Shown here: positions 34,874-42,925 of the stretch, piece by piece | How the letters are laid out: each line of letters begins with the position of its first letter | Numbering within the stretch: the stretch's first letter is position 1 | Assembly (NCBI RefSeq): GCF_900109145.1 | Contig: NZ_FNYY01000014.1 | Location: forward strand, 1 to 64,000 | Direction of reading: 5' to 3' | Source: Marinovum algicola | GTDB taxonomy: Bacteria; Pseudomonadota; Alphaproteobacteria; Rhodobacterales; Rhodobacteraceae | Length of the DNA: 64,000 nt | The notes under the pieces: model-generated | Told to the model about the DNA's origin: nothing | Database searches by the model: none | Seen by the model: the letters and a program-made list of their open reading frames with translations, nothing else | Program-made: the position numbers and the translations under genes

Positions 34874-36214
34874 ATGCTGACACATGCAGAGCTCCGCGAA
34901 CTCCAGACCAAGTCGCTCAAGATGCAGGGCTGGATCCGGCAACAGACCTTCTCACCGGAAAACGAAAAGACCCTGCGCCGGTTTTCCTCCTGGGAGGTGG
35001 CCGAGCTGATCCTCGGCCTCAACCAGTCGACCTTTCGGGGCAAGATGGCGGCGGATCCGACACTGCCCGCCGGCATGGTCGAACCCGAGGGCCGGCAGCG
35101 CTGGTTCACGCTCGATGAGGTCAACACCCTGCGCCGCCGGATCAAGCCGCGCGGCAAGTCGCTGCTGCCGCCGCGCCCCAAGGGCCGCGCCTTCCGCACC
35201 GCCATCGCCAACTTCAAGGGCGGCGCCGGCAAATCCACCGTGGCGCTGCATTTCGCCCATGCCGCGGCTCTGGATGGCTACCGCGTGCTCTGCGTCGATT
35301 TCGACCCGCAGGCCACGCTGTCGCATTCCATGGGGCTGACCGACGTATCCGAGGAACACACCGTCTGGGGCATCATGGCGCGCGACCTGATCCGCGAGAC
35401 CGAGGCCCAGAACAACGCCCCCCGGGGCGCCGCCTCGGGCACCGCCCTGCCCCGGCGGACCATTCCCGCGGCGATCACCGATCTTGGGCTGCACGACCTG
35501 CGGGTGCCCGATTTCATCCAGCGCACCAACTGGCCGACGATCGATCTGATCCCGTCCTGCGCCAATGCCGCCTTTGTCGAATTCGCCTCGGCGCAATACC
35601 GGCATCTCAATCCCGAATGGTCGTTCTTTGCCGCCGTCTCGCGGTTTCTCGATCAGCTGCCGGATGACCAGTGGGATCTGATCTTCTTCGATTGCCCGCC
35701 GGCGATCGGTTACCAGTCGATGAATGCGGTGTTCGCCGCCGACATGCTCTATATCCCCTCCGGCCCCGGCTATTGGGAATATGACAGCACCACCAGTTTC
35801 ATCGGCCAGCTTTCCGAGGCGCTCGAGGATCTGGCTTACGGCTTCGAAGGCACCTTATCCGCGGATAAGGTCACCCTGCCCAAGGCGTTTCACGACGTGC
35901 GCTTCCTGCTCACCCGGTACGAGCCCGGCAACGATCTGCACCGCGCCATGTTCGAGGCCTTCGGCAAGGTCTTTGGCGACCGGCTGGCGCAGCACCCGGT
36001 CGAGATGACCCGCGCGGTCGAGCAATCGGGCCGCTTCCTGAGTTCGATCTACGAGATGGATTACCGCGACATGACGCGGGAGACCTGGCGCCGGGCGCGG
36101 GCCAGTTTCGACCGGGCTTATGGCGAGTTTCGCGAGGTGATGTTGCCGCATTGGCAAAGCCTCGATGCGCCGGGCTTACCCGCGGATAAGGTGCTGGAAG
36201 GAGATGAGGCATGA
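34874..36214 (+). CDS. parA: Plasmid partition ATPase ParA
   Basis: 446 residues, a long (type Ia-like) ParA. The N-terminal 110 residues hold a helix-turn-helix region (SSWEVAELILGLNQSTFRGK), often used for autoregulation. Then come the deviant Walker A FKGGAGKSTVAL (about residues 113-124), Walker A' VLCVDFDPQAT and Walker B DLIFFDCPPAIG (about 270). It drives segregation of the replicon with ParB. The stop overlaps parB as ATGA. Two of the three parS-like palindromes lie inside this gene, one near codon 327 and one at its 3' end, both encoding Leu-(Ser/Pro)-Ala-Asp-Lys-Val. Confidence 0.92.
   Translation: MLTHAELRELQTKSLKMQGWIRQQTFSPENEKTLRRFSSWEVAELILGLNQSTFRGKMAADPTLPAGMVEPEGRQRWFTLDEVNTLRRRIKPRGKSLLPPRPKGRAFRTAIANFKGGAGKSTVALHFAHAAALDGYRVLCVDFDPQATLSHSMGLTDVSEEHTVWGIMARDLIRETEAQNNAPRGAASGTALPRRTIPAAITDLGLHDLRVPDFIQRTNWPTIDLIPSCANAAFVEFASAQYRHLNPEWSFFAAVSRFLDQLPDDQWDLIFFDCPPAIGYQSMNAVFAADMLYIPSGPGYWEYDSTTSFIGQLSEALEDLAYGFEGTLSADKVTLPKAFHDVRFLLTRYEPGNDLHRAMFEAFGKVFGDRLAQHPVEMTRAVEQSGRFLSSIYEMDYRDMTRETWRRARASFDRAYGEFREVMLPHWQSLDAPGLPADKVLEGDEA
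35852..35871. repeat. parS-like palindrome 1 (within parA)
   Basis: ACCTTATCCGCGGATAAGGT is a perfect 20-bp palindrome inside the parA coding sequence. It is the best of three related copies in the parAB locus and the likely reference form of the ParB-binding site. Confidence 0.7.
36173..36192. repeat. parS-like palindrome 2 (parA 3' end)
   Basis: GGCTTACCCGCGGATAAGGT differs from copy 1 at three of 20 positions and lies 18 bp upstream of the parB start, still within parA. Confidence 0.65.
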
Positions 36215-37293
36215 CCCGCAAACGCCGCATGTTCCAGATCGACATTCCCGAAGAGGCGGTGGCGCCGCCGGCGCCGTCCGGCAACAGCGCGCGGCGCGGG
36301 CCGATGGCCAGCGCGATTGCCGAGAACGCCGAGGCCTTGCAGGCGCGCAAGACCGCCGCCGAACAGATCCGCGAAGAGAACGACGCGCTGGCGCATGAGT
36401 TCGTGGCGCTGCGCGAGGCCGGCCATGTGGTGCAGAGGCTGCCGCTCGATCAGGTGCATTGCGCCATGCTGGTGCGCGACCGGATGCCGGGCGAGGACGT
36501 CGAGCTTGGCGAGCTGGTGACCTCGATCCGCGACACCGGGCTGTCGAACCCGATCCGCGTGCTGCCGCGCCCGGACGGCGGCGGTTACGAGCTGGTGCAG
36601 GGCTACCGCCGTCTTGGCGCCTACCGGGTATTGTACCAGGAGACCGAGGCGGAGGACTGGGCCGAGATCCCGGCGCTGATCATGCCCGGCGCGCCGGATG
36701 TTGCCGGGCTCTATCGGCGGATGGTGGATGAGAACGTGATCCGCAAGGACCTCTCCTTTGCCGAGATGGCGCGGGCGGCACAGGTCTATGCCGAGGATCC
36801 CTCGACCTCGGTGAGCACGGCGCATGATGCGGTGGCCGAGCTGTTTCAGTCGGCGCCTTATTCCAAGCGCAGCTACATCCGGCTGTTCGCGGTGATGCTC
36901 GAGCATTTGGGCGAGGTGCTGTTCTATCCGACCGAGATCCCCCGCGCGCTTGGCATCGAGCTGGGGCGGGCGCTGAAAACCTCGCCCGATCTGGCGCGGC
37001 GGATCGCAGAGACGCTGAAGCCGATGGCCGGGCGCGATCCCGACGAAGAGATCGCCGTGCTGCGCGAGCTGGTGGGCATCGGTCATCCGGCGCCGCCGGC
37101 CCGGGAGCCGGCGGAAAGGAAGGGCCGCGCCTCGCGGACCAAGACGACGTTTCACATCCGGTCGAACGCCGGTCAGGTGAAATGCACCGCGGCGCAGGGC
37201 CGGCTGGAGATCAAGGTCGATCGCGACTTCTCGTCGATCGAACGCAAGCGGCTGGAACAGGCGATCACCGCGCTGATCGACGGGCTGGAATAA
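36211..37293 (+). CDS. parB: Plasmid partition protein ParB
   Basis: 360-residue DNA-binding partner of ParA. The ParB/Srx-type N-terminal domain contains LPLDQVHCAMLVRDRM, then DTGLSNPIRVLPRPDG and VQGYRRLGAYRV (about residues 128-140, the CTP-binding arginine-patch position), and ENVIRKDLSFAEMARAAQ. A helix-turn-helix region follows and the C-terminal 70 residues form the dimerisation part. The ATG overlaps the parA stop. A parS-like palindrome and an intrinsic terminator lie just after its stop. Confidence 0.92.
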   Translation: MTRKRRMFQIDIPEEAVAPPAPSGNSARRGPMASAIAENAEALQARKTAAEQIREENDALAHEFVALREAGHVVQRLPLDQVHCAMLVRDRMPGEDVELGELVTSIRDTGLSNPIRVLPRPDGGGYELVQGYRRLGAYRVLYQETEAEDWAEIPALIMPGAPDVAGLYRRMVDENVIRKDLSFAEMARAAQVYAEDPSTSVSTAHDAVAELFQSAPYSKRSYIRLFAVMLEHLGEVLFYPTEIPRALGIELGRALKTSPDLARRIAETLKPMAGRDPDEEIAVLRELVGIGHPAPPAREPAERKGRASRTKTTFHIRSNAGQVKCTAAQGRLEIKVDRDFSSIERKRLEQAITALIDGLE

Positions 37294-37302
37294 ACACCGG
37301 CA

Positions 37303-37322
37303 ATCTTATCCGCGGGTAAGGT
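37303..37322. repeat. parS-like palindrome 3 (downstream of parB)
   Basis: ATCTTATCCGCGGGTAAGGT, two differences from copy 1, lies 10 bp beyond the parB stop and just before the operon terminator. Confidence 0.68.
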
Positions 37323-37328
37323 TCTGGC

Positions 37329-37361
37329 GGCGTCTTGTCCTTGGGGCAGGGCGCCTTTTTT
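37329..37361 (+). terminator. Rho-independent terminator of parAB
   Basis: A 12-bp stem including several G-U pairs (GGCGTCTTGTCC at 37329-37340 with GGGCAGGGCGCC at 37344-37355) and a 3-nt loop is followed by six T residues (37356-37361), 35 bp after the parB stop. Confidence 0.75.
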
Positions 37362-37675
37362 ACACCGGAGGCGGCGGGCCCGGTTCCGGATGCTGCAAAA
37401 GGGGCGCCGGGAGGTCTGTCATTACCGGACATAGCGGGCCGGTGCACATGGCGGCGGTTACTGGGTCAAGGTATCCGTAAAAGCGCCGCCGTCGGCTGAG
37501 CCGGTGCAAAAATATCCGTCCGGTGCAAGCCGAAACGTTACCCTCGGCCGGCGCTTGTGTGATCGGCCAAAAGACAGATTAAGTTATTGAAAATGTTTAG
37601 GGTATTTCCTGAATGGGCATATCGAACCGCCACAGGCACGCCCGTTCGGCCTGCGGGGCAGGGGGCCGACTAGCC
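37362..37675. other. Gap between convergent parAB and the TRAP/sulfatase operon
   Basis: About 310 bp with no credible gene. The octamer CCGGTGCA occurs three times (37439-37446, 37501-37508, 37520-37527), and an AT-rich stretch with ATTAAGTTATTGAAAATG lies near 37578-37596. No RNA gene was recognised. Confidence 0.5.
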
Positions 37676-37963
37676 TCAGCCGGGTTCCCAGACCCCGACG
37701 CCTGCCGTTTCGACGATGGGGGGCGCGGTCAGCTGGTGCTGAACCTTGTCCCATTCGGCGCGGATGCGGGGCAGGGCGGCCATCGCCTCGACCTTGGTTT
37801 CCCAAAGCGCGACCACGGTCCAGCTGCCGTCGTCGTTGGGGACATGGGCGGCGCTGACAAAGCCCTCGAACGCCTCCGGGCGGATATTGGCGCGCATGTC
37901 GCGTTCGAAACCGGGCTGATCGATGTCGGGTTTCAGTCGGTATGTCGTGCGGCGGATGAACAT
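37676..37963 (-). CDS. Small dimeric alpha/beta-barrel protein (ABM-like)
   Basis: 95 residues. The pattern starting MFIRRTTYRLKPDIDQPGFE with a WTVVALWETK strand resembles antibiotic-biosynthesis-monooxygenase/EthD-like dimeric barrels, small cofactor-free enzymes or degradation accessories. No catalytic residues can be assigned. AGGAA lies 8 nt before the ATG. It is the last gene of a minus-strand series (sulfatase, TRAP permease, TAXI binding protein, this gene), so it may act on the same substrate. The family call is tentative. Confidence 0.6.
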   Translation of the reverse strand: MFIRRTTYRLKPDIDQPGFERDMRANIRPEAFEGFVSAAHVPNDDGSWTVVALWETKVEAMAALPRIRAEWDKVQHQLTAPPIVETAGVGVWEPG

Positions 37964-38021
37964 GGAGGGGTTCCTGTCAAATGGTCCCGGGGCGCGCGGG
38001 TGCCGCGCCCCGGGGATGGCC

Positions 38022-38996
38022 TCAGTTCAGGGCGCCGATCTCGCGGTAATAGCGCGCGGCACCGGGATGCAGGGGCATTCCGGCCAGGGACTGCACCGCG
38101 AATTCGAGATTCAGTGCCTTGGCCCAGGGCGCATCCGAAGTGATGGAATCGAGATTGTCCCAGAAGGCCTTGGTCACCTGATAGACGGTGTCCTCGTCCA
38201 GATCGGCGCGCACGCCGATGCCGACGGCGGTGTCGTTCGACATGACAGGGGCCTCGTTCACCTGGTTCTCGTACAGACCGGCGGGCACTTCGGCGAGGTA
38301 GCGGAAAGTGCCGAGAAACTTTTCGACGGCCTCGCCGGAATGATCCTCGGGTCCGATAAAGCGGATCGTTTCGGTTTCGGTGAACTGGATGAACTGTTGG
38401 CAGGGGTCGATGCAGCCGTTGACGTACATGTCGACCTTGCCGTCCTGAAAGGCCTGGAACCCGGTTGCCCAGTTGGCGGTGATCGCCTCGTAATCTTCGC
38501 CGACCACCAGGCCGGTGGTGGCTTCGATCCAGCCGGCCGAGGCGTTGAAGGCGCCGCCGCCGGCGGGGCCGAGAAACACGGTGGTTCCTTCGATGTCGTC
38601 AAGAACCTCGATGTCGCTCTCGCCGCGCACGGCATAGTGATATTGGCCATAGGGGAACCACATCAGCAGGGCGACATTCCTGGCCAGTTCGGGCGCTTCG
38701 GCCTCGTTCTGGTACATGGCCACACCCTTGGAGAAGAAGTTGTAGATCGTCGGCGAGACCATGAACATGTCAAGGTTGCCACGCGCCGTTTCGAGCTGAT
38801 GCACGGTGGCGGCGCCGCCGCCGGCGACCTCGATGTCCACCGCGTCCTGGTTGCTGTTCACCACGTTGGCAAAGGTGGCCATGGTGATCGCCTGGCCGAG
38901 GCTGGGTTCGATGGTGGCCATCTTGAGGGTTTCGGCGCCGGCATTGCCGGCGGTGACGGTAGCGGCAGTCAGGGCTGCCAGGGTCAGGTGTCGCAT
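38022..38996 (-). CDS. TAXI-family TRAP transporter solute-binding protein
   Basis: Periplasmic receptor, 324 residues, with a Sec signal (MRHLTLAALTAATVTAGNAGA, cleavage before ETLKMATIE). TAXI features: NLDMFMVSPTIYNFFSKG, VFLGPAGGGAFNASAG, YVNGCIDPCQQFIQF and the C-terminal LNLEFAVQSLAGMPLHPGAARYY. GGGAGGAA precedes the start at 38996; the longer open frame upstream is a shadow. It partners the fused TRAP permease 34 bp upstream and feeds a secondary, ion-driven importer. Ligands of TAXI systems are mostly unknown; the operon sulfatase suggests a sulfated organic acid. Confidence 0.88.
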   Translation of the reverse strand: MRHLTLAALTAATVTAGNAGAETLKMATIEPSLGQAITMATFANVVNSNQDAVDIEVAGGGAATVHQLETARGNLDMFMVSPTIYNFFSKGVAMYQNEAEAPELARNVALLMWFPYGQYHYAVRGESDIEVLDDIEGTTVFLGPAGGGAFNASAGWIEATTGLVVGEDYEAITANWATGFQAFQDGKVDMYVNGCIDPCQQFIQFTETETIRFIGPEDHSGEAVEKFLGTFRYLAEVPAGLYENQVNEAPVMSNDTAVGIGVRADLDEDTVYQVTKAFWDNLDSITSDAPWAKALNLEFAVQSLAGMPLHPGAARYYREIGALN

Positions 38997-39030
38997 CAGG
39001 TTCCTCCCAGTTGAATGCGTCGTGTGAAGG

Positions 39031-41139
39031 TCAGGGGGCCGCCGGTCCGGCGCGCCGGGCCAGCCGCGGACTGGCCAGAAGCAGGGCCAGCCCGAGCCCG
39101 GCGGCGGGGGCCGCGATGGCAAGTTGCGGCAGCAGGGCCGCGCCACCCAGCGTCAGGCGCAGCGCCCGTTCGACGACGGACAGGCGGCTGCGGTCAAAGC
39201 CGGCCAGCGCCGAGGCGATGAGCCACATGGCCAGGGTGAAGGCGCCAAGGATCCAGAAGAAATCAAACCAGGTCACGGTGGCGATATCGATCATGGCCCG
39301 AGAGTTCACCCGGTCTTCGCCGAACCATTCGAAGATCACCTGCAACTTGTAGAGCACCGCCGGGTGATAGACGAAGACAAAGGGGATCAGGAAGCCGGCC
39401 AGCGAAATCTTTGCGGCCTCGAAGCCGGTCTTGATCGGATCTGCCCCGGCGATCGGGGCGGCGGCAAAGGCGGCGAGGGCGACCGGGGGCGTGACCGTCG
39501 ACATCATGGCAAAGACCACCACAAAGAGATGCAGCGTCAGCGGCGCGATACCCACCGTATCGATGCCCGAGGAGAGCGCGATCACGATGATGAAATAGGT
39601 CGCCCCCGGCGGCAGGCCCATGCCCAGGACGATGGCGCCGAGCGCCACCACCAGCAGGACCAGCGGCAGCGGGCCGTCGGCCACCTCGGCCAGAAGCTGC
39701 GACAGCCGTCCGGCAAAGCCCGAAGTCTGGATCAAGCCGACGATCAGGCCGATGGCGGTGACGATGATGACGATGGTGGCGGCCATCCGGCCGGCATCGA
39801 CAAAGGCGGTCCAGAGCCGGCGGCCGGACCGGAAATCGCGAAACAGCAGGCTGGCCGAGGCCAGCGCCGCGATCAGCCCGTAGAAGCCGGCCTTGGGCAC
39901 CGAGGGCTGGGCAAAGAGGAAATAGCTCAGCGTGCCGAGCGGGATCACGAAGACCAGGCATTGCACCCATTCGCTGCGGGTCAGCTTGGGCCGTTCCGAG
40001 GCGGGAAGGGCGCCGACGCCGCGTTTGCGGGCCTCGAAATAAACCGCGAGGAAGGTGCCGAGATAGTAGAAGATCGCCGGAATGATCGCGGCGACGACGA
40101 TGTAGCGGTATTCCAGCCCGATCTGGCCCGCCACGAAGAAGGCGACGACGCCCATTACCGGCGGCATGATCTGGCCGCCGGTGGAGGCCGCGGCCTCGAC
40201 CGCGCCGGCGAAGGCGGGTTTGAACCCGGCCTTGCGGATCACCGGAATGGTCATCACCCCGGTCGAGACGACATTGGAGATCGCCGCGCCCGACAGCGTG
40301 CCGAAGAGCGCGGAAGAGGCGACGGAGGCATGCGCCGCGCCGCCGGTCAGCCCGCCGGTCAGCCGGTTGGCGATCTTCATCAGGAGGTCGCCGGCGCCGC
40401 TGGCCATCAGCACCGCGCCGAAGACGATGAAGATCAGCACATTGCCGGTCACCACCTGGATCGGCTGGCCGAACATGCCGCCGGTCTGGGCCCAGAATTG
40501 CAGGATCATCTGCCGCAGGTTCTGGCTGAATGTGGCCTCGGACCCGGCCAGGATGCCGGTCCAGTCGGGCAGCCAGCCCTTGACGAAGAAGTAGACCACC
40601 CAGAACAGGCAGAAACCGACGATGAAGCCGCCGAACAGGCGCCATGTCAGATAGAGCGTGATCGCCGTGGCCAGCGGGAACATGACGTAATCGATGCCGC
40701 GCGCGGTGGGCAAGATGCCGGCGTCGGAGGCAAAGATTGCCACGATCCAGCTGGTGAAGGCGCTCACCGCCAACGCCGTCAGCGCCCAGTTGACCGCCCG
40801 CAGCCCGGGCTTGCGGTGCAGGGTCAGCAGCGTGATGGCAAAGCTCAGCACGATCGGCAGGCCGATGATCAGCCCGGTGGGCAGCAGGAAGCCCTGTTCG
40901 AAGGCGCGATGGGCGGCGCCCAGCCAATGTTCGCGCAGGAAGACCCGCTGGTCGCGGCGGCTCATCTCGTCGAAGGCCGGGGTTGTTGTCTCGATGACCC
41001 AGCGGATGAATTCGTTGAGCGGCCCGGAGGCGGCGTAGAGCACGATCACCGTGACAAAGAGCGCCGCGATCACGTCTGCGACGTGTTTTTCGAACAGGGC
41101 GCCGCGCGGCGGCGGCGATGTCTCAACCTCGGACGTCAT
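39031..41139 (-). CDS. TRAP transporter fused permease (4TM/12TM)
   Basis: Large inner-membrane permease, 702 residues and well over twelve hydrophobic spans. The central and C-terminal part is DctM-like: LTGGAAHASVASSALFGTLSG, IMPPVMGVVAFFVAG, LGMGLPPGATYFIIVIAL and FVVVFAMMSTVTPPVALAAF. The N-terminal section replaces the small DctQ subunit, the normal arrangement for TAXI-type TRAP systems. The ATG at 41139 has GAGGAGG upstream and the gene overlaps the sulfatase 3' end by 17 bp, so transport and sulfatase are co-expressed. Confidence 0.9.
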   Translation of the reverse strand: MTSEVETSPPPRGALFEKHVADVIAALFVTVIVLYAASGPLNEFIRWVIETTTPAFDEMSRRDQRVFLREHWLGAAHRAFEQGFLLPTGLIIGLPIVLSFAITLLTLHRKPGLRAVNWALTALAVSAFTSWIVAIFASDAGILPTARGIDYVMFPLATAITLYLTWRLFGGFIVGFCLFWVVYFFVKGWLPDWTGILAGSEATFSQNLRQMILQFWAQTGGMFGQPIQVVTGNVLIFIVFGAVLMASGAGDLLMKIANRLTGGLTGGAAHASVASSALFGTLSGAAISNVVSTGVMTIPVIRKAGFKPAFAGAVEAAASTGGQIMPPVMGVVAFFVAGQIGLEYRYIVVAAIIPAIFYYLGTFLAVYFEARKRGVGALPASERPKLTRSEWVQCLVFVIPLGTLSYFLFAQPSVPKAGFYGLIAALASASLLFRDFRSGRRLWTAFVDAGRMAATIVIIVTAIGLIVGLIQTSGFAGRLSQLLAEVADGPLPLVLLVVALGAIVLGMGLPPGATYFIIVIALSSGIDTVGIAPLTLHLFVVVFAMMSTVTPPVALAAFAAAPIAGADPIKTGFEAAKISLAGFLIPFVFVYHPAVLYKLQVIFEWFGEDRVNSRAMIDIATVTWFDFFWILGAFTLAMWLIASALAGFDRSRLSVVERALRLTLGGAALLPQLAIAAPAAGLGLALLLASPRLARRAGPAAP

Positions 41140-42802
41140 GGGAGTCCTCCTCGGCCGCAGGGCCGTCCAGATGGACCTGCCGCGCAGGTCCGCGATATTT
41201 CTCGGTGAGTTCCGCAGGCACTTCGCTGCCATCGACAAGGAAGGGCAGGATGCCGCGGCGCATCGAACTGCCGCGGGCGGCGCGGATGTCGTCGTCGGAC
41301 ATCGTCACCCGCTGGGCCATGCGGCGGCCCCAGTGCCCGAGGCGTGCATACAGCCGGTCGATCTGGTCGGCATGGTCCGCCTCTGCCCCGAGATCGGTGA
41401 ATTCGTCCGGGTCGGTCTCCAGATCGAACAGCATCGGACGGAAGCCGCCCTCGAAGTGAATGAGCTTCCAGCGGCCGTCGAACACCATGCACATCCGCGC
41501 GTCGCGCGGGCTCACCCCCAGGGCATCGGCGCGGGGGGTGACCGAATAATCGTATTCGCTGATCACGACGTCGCGCCAGTCGGCGGGAGCCTCGCCGCGG
41601 ATCCAGGGCATCAGGGACCGGCCTTCGAGGATATGATCGGCCACCTGTCCGCCGGCGGCCTCGACGAAGGTGGGCGCCAGATCGATGGCCTCGACCAGCG
41701 CATCGCAGGTGGTGCCGCGGGTGGCGTCGGCGCTGGCGCGAGGGTCGTAGACGATCAGCGGGATCTTGACCGAGGCTTCGTGGAAGAAATCCTTTTCGCC
41801 AAGCCAGTGATCGCCGAGGTAATCGCCATGGTCCGAGGTCAGCACGATCATCGTGTCCTCCATCCGGCCGGTCGCCTCGAGATGATCCAGCAGGCGCCCC
41901 AACTGATCGTCGCATTGCTTGATCAGCCCCATGTAGGCGGGGATGACCTTGTTGCGAACTTCGGTCTGCTGAAAGGCCTGGGCGACGCGGGCCTCGTGAT
42001 AGGCGCCCAGCACCGGATGCGGATCATCGAGTTCGAGCGGATGACGCACGGGGGGCTGAATCTGGTTGTGGCCGTACATGTCGTGATAGGGCGCCGGCAC
42101 GATATAGGGCCAGTGCGGCTTGATGAAGGAAACATGCGCGCACCACGGGCCTTCGGCGGCCTCGATGAACCGGATCGTCTCAGAGGTCAGCCAGGGGGTT
42201 TCGCTGTCCTCTTCGCGGATATTGGCCGGCTTGTCGGCGTTGCGGAACATCCAGCCCGAGGCGATTTCGCCGGCATCGACCGCGCCATTGGCATAATCCG
42301 CCCAGGGGTTCTCGCCGTCATAGCCCTTAGATTTCAGGTATTCGTTGTAAGGAGAGCGCTTCTGGTCGTAGAGACCGTCGGGCCCCGCGCCCCAGAGCCC
42401 GTCATCACGCGCCCAGGCGTCGAAGCCGCAATCGGCCTGCCGCGCGCCGATCACGCTGTCCGGCGAGAGGCCCAGCCGCGCCATGCCCTTGGCGTCGGCC
42501 TTCATGTGGGTCTTGCCCAGCAGCCAGCAGTTCATGCCGGCCTCGCGCAGGTGATCGCCCAGCGTCACCTCGCCCACGCGCAGCGGAAAGCCGTTCCACT
42601 GTGCCCCATGCGACGACACGTAGCGCCCGGTATAAAAGCTCATCCGCGAGGCGCCACAGATCGGCGATTGCACATAGGCCCTGGTAAAGCGGACGCCCCT
42701 GGCGGCGACGCGGTCGAAATTCGGCGTTTCCAGCGCGGCATGACCGGCGCAACTCAGGTAATCGAAGCGCAATTGATCATACATGACGAAAAGGATATTC
42801 AT
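41123..42802 (-). CDS. Sulfatase-family hydrolase 1
   Basis: 559-residue alkaline-phosphatase-superfamily hydrolase acting on sulfate or possibly phosphonate/phosphate esters. Metal-binding Asp-Gln in FVMYDQLRFD (D9, Q10); formylglycine motif C49-G-A-S-R in SPICGASRMSFYTGRY, with Ala in place of the usual Pro; KTHMKADAKG; second metal site LTSDHGDYLGDH. No signal peptide is present, so it is predicted cytoplasmic and depends on a formylglycine-generating enzyme encoded elsewhere. It is first in an operon with a TRAP transporter and is preceded by a LysR-type gene and a shared operator-like sequence. Substrate unknown. Confidence 0.85.
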   Translation of the reverse strand: MNILFVMYDQLRFDYLSCAGHAALETPNFDRVAARGVRFTRAYVQSPICGASRMSFYTGRYVSSHGAQWNGFPLRVGEVTLGDHLREAGMNCWLLGKTHMKADAKGMARLGLSPDSVIGARQADCGFDAWARDDGLWGAGPDGLYDQKRSPYNEYLKSKGYDGENPWADYANGAVDAGEIASGWMFRNADKPANIREEDSETPWLTSETIRFIEAAEGPWCAHVSFIKPHWPYIVPAPYHDMYGHNQIQPPVRHPLELDDPHPVLGAYHEARVAQAFQQTEVRNKVIPAYMGLIKQCDDQLGRLLDHLEATGRMEDTMIVLTSDHGDYLGDHWLGEKDFFHEASVKIPLIVYDPRASADATRGTTCDALVEAIDLAPTFVEAAGGQVADHILEGRSLMPWIRGEAPADWRDVVISEYDYSVTPRADALGVSPRDARMCMVFDGRWKLIHFEGGFRPMLFDLETDPDEFTDLGAEADHADQIDRLYARLGHWGRRMAQRVTMSDDDIRAARGSSMRRGILPFLVDGSEVPAELTEKYRGPARQVHLDGPAAEEDSHDVRG

Positions 42803-42899
42803 CCTGGCCTCCCAACCCTGACGACGCGCAATTCGGCGCTCTTCTGGTTGCGGGAGTCTACGGGCTTGCAGGCGGTGGCGGGAGGCTCCGAAAGTTGAT

Positions 42900-42925
42900 G
42901 GGTATACCTTCAGGGAATAGGGGGG
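42900..42925. promoter_or_regulatory. Candidate LysR operator upstream of the sulfatase-TRAP operon
   Basis: GGGTATA-N7-GGAATAGGGGGG. Within it, TATACC (42903-42908) and GGAATA (42914-42919) form a near-perfect dyad with a 5-bp centre and a T-N11-A core, as in LysR boxes. It lies about 100 bp upstream of the sulfatase start and overlaps the 3' end of lysR. The same composite motif recurs inverted at 43828-43853. Confidence 0.5.

Noticed and set aside
33704-37293. repABC-type replicon
   Set aside because: No RepC homologue or counter-transcribed RNA gene between parB and an initiator; the initiator is divergent and carries DnaA_N-like sequence.
39124-41208. 694-codon plus-strand open reading frame
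   Set aside because: Antisense to the TRAP permease; composition (His/Asp/Gln/Arg-rich) reflects the complementary frame of membrane-helix codons.
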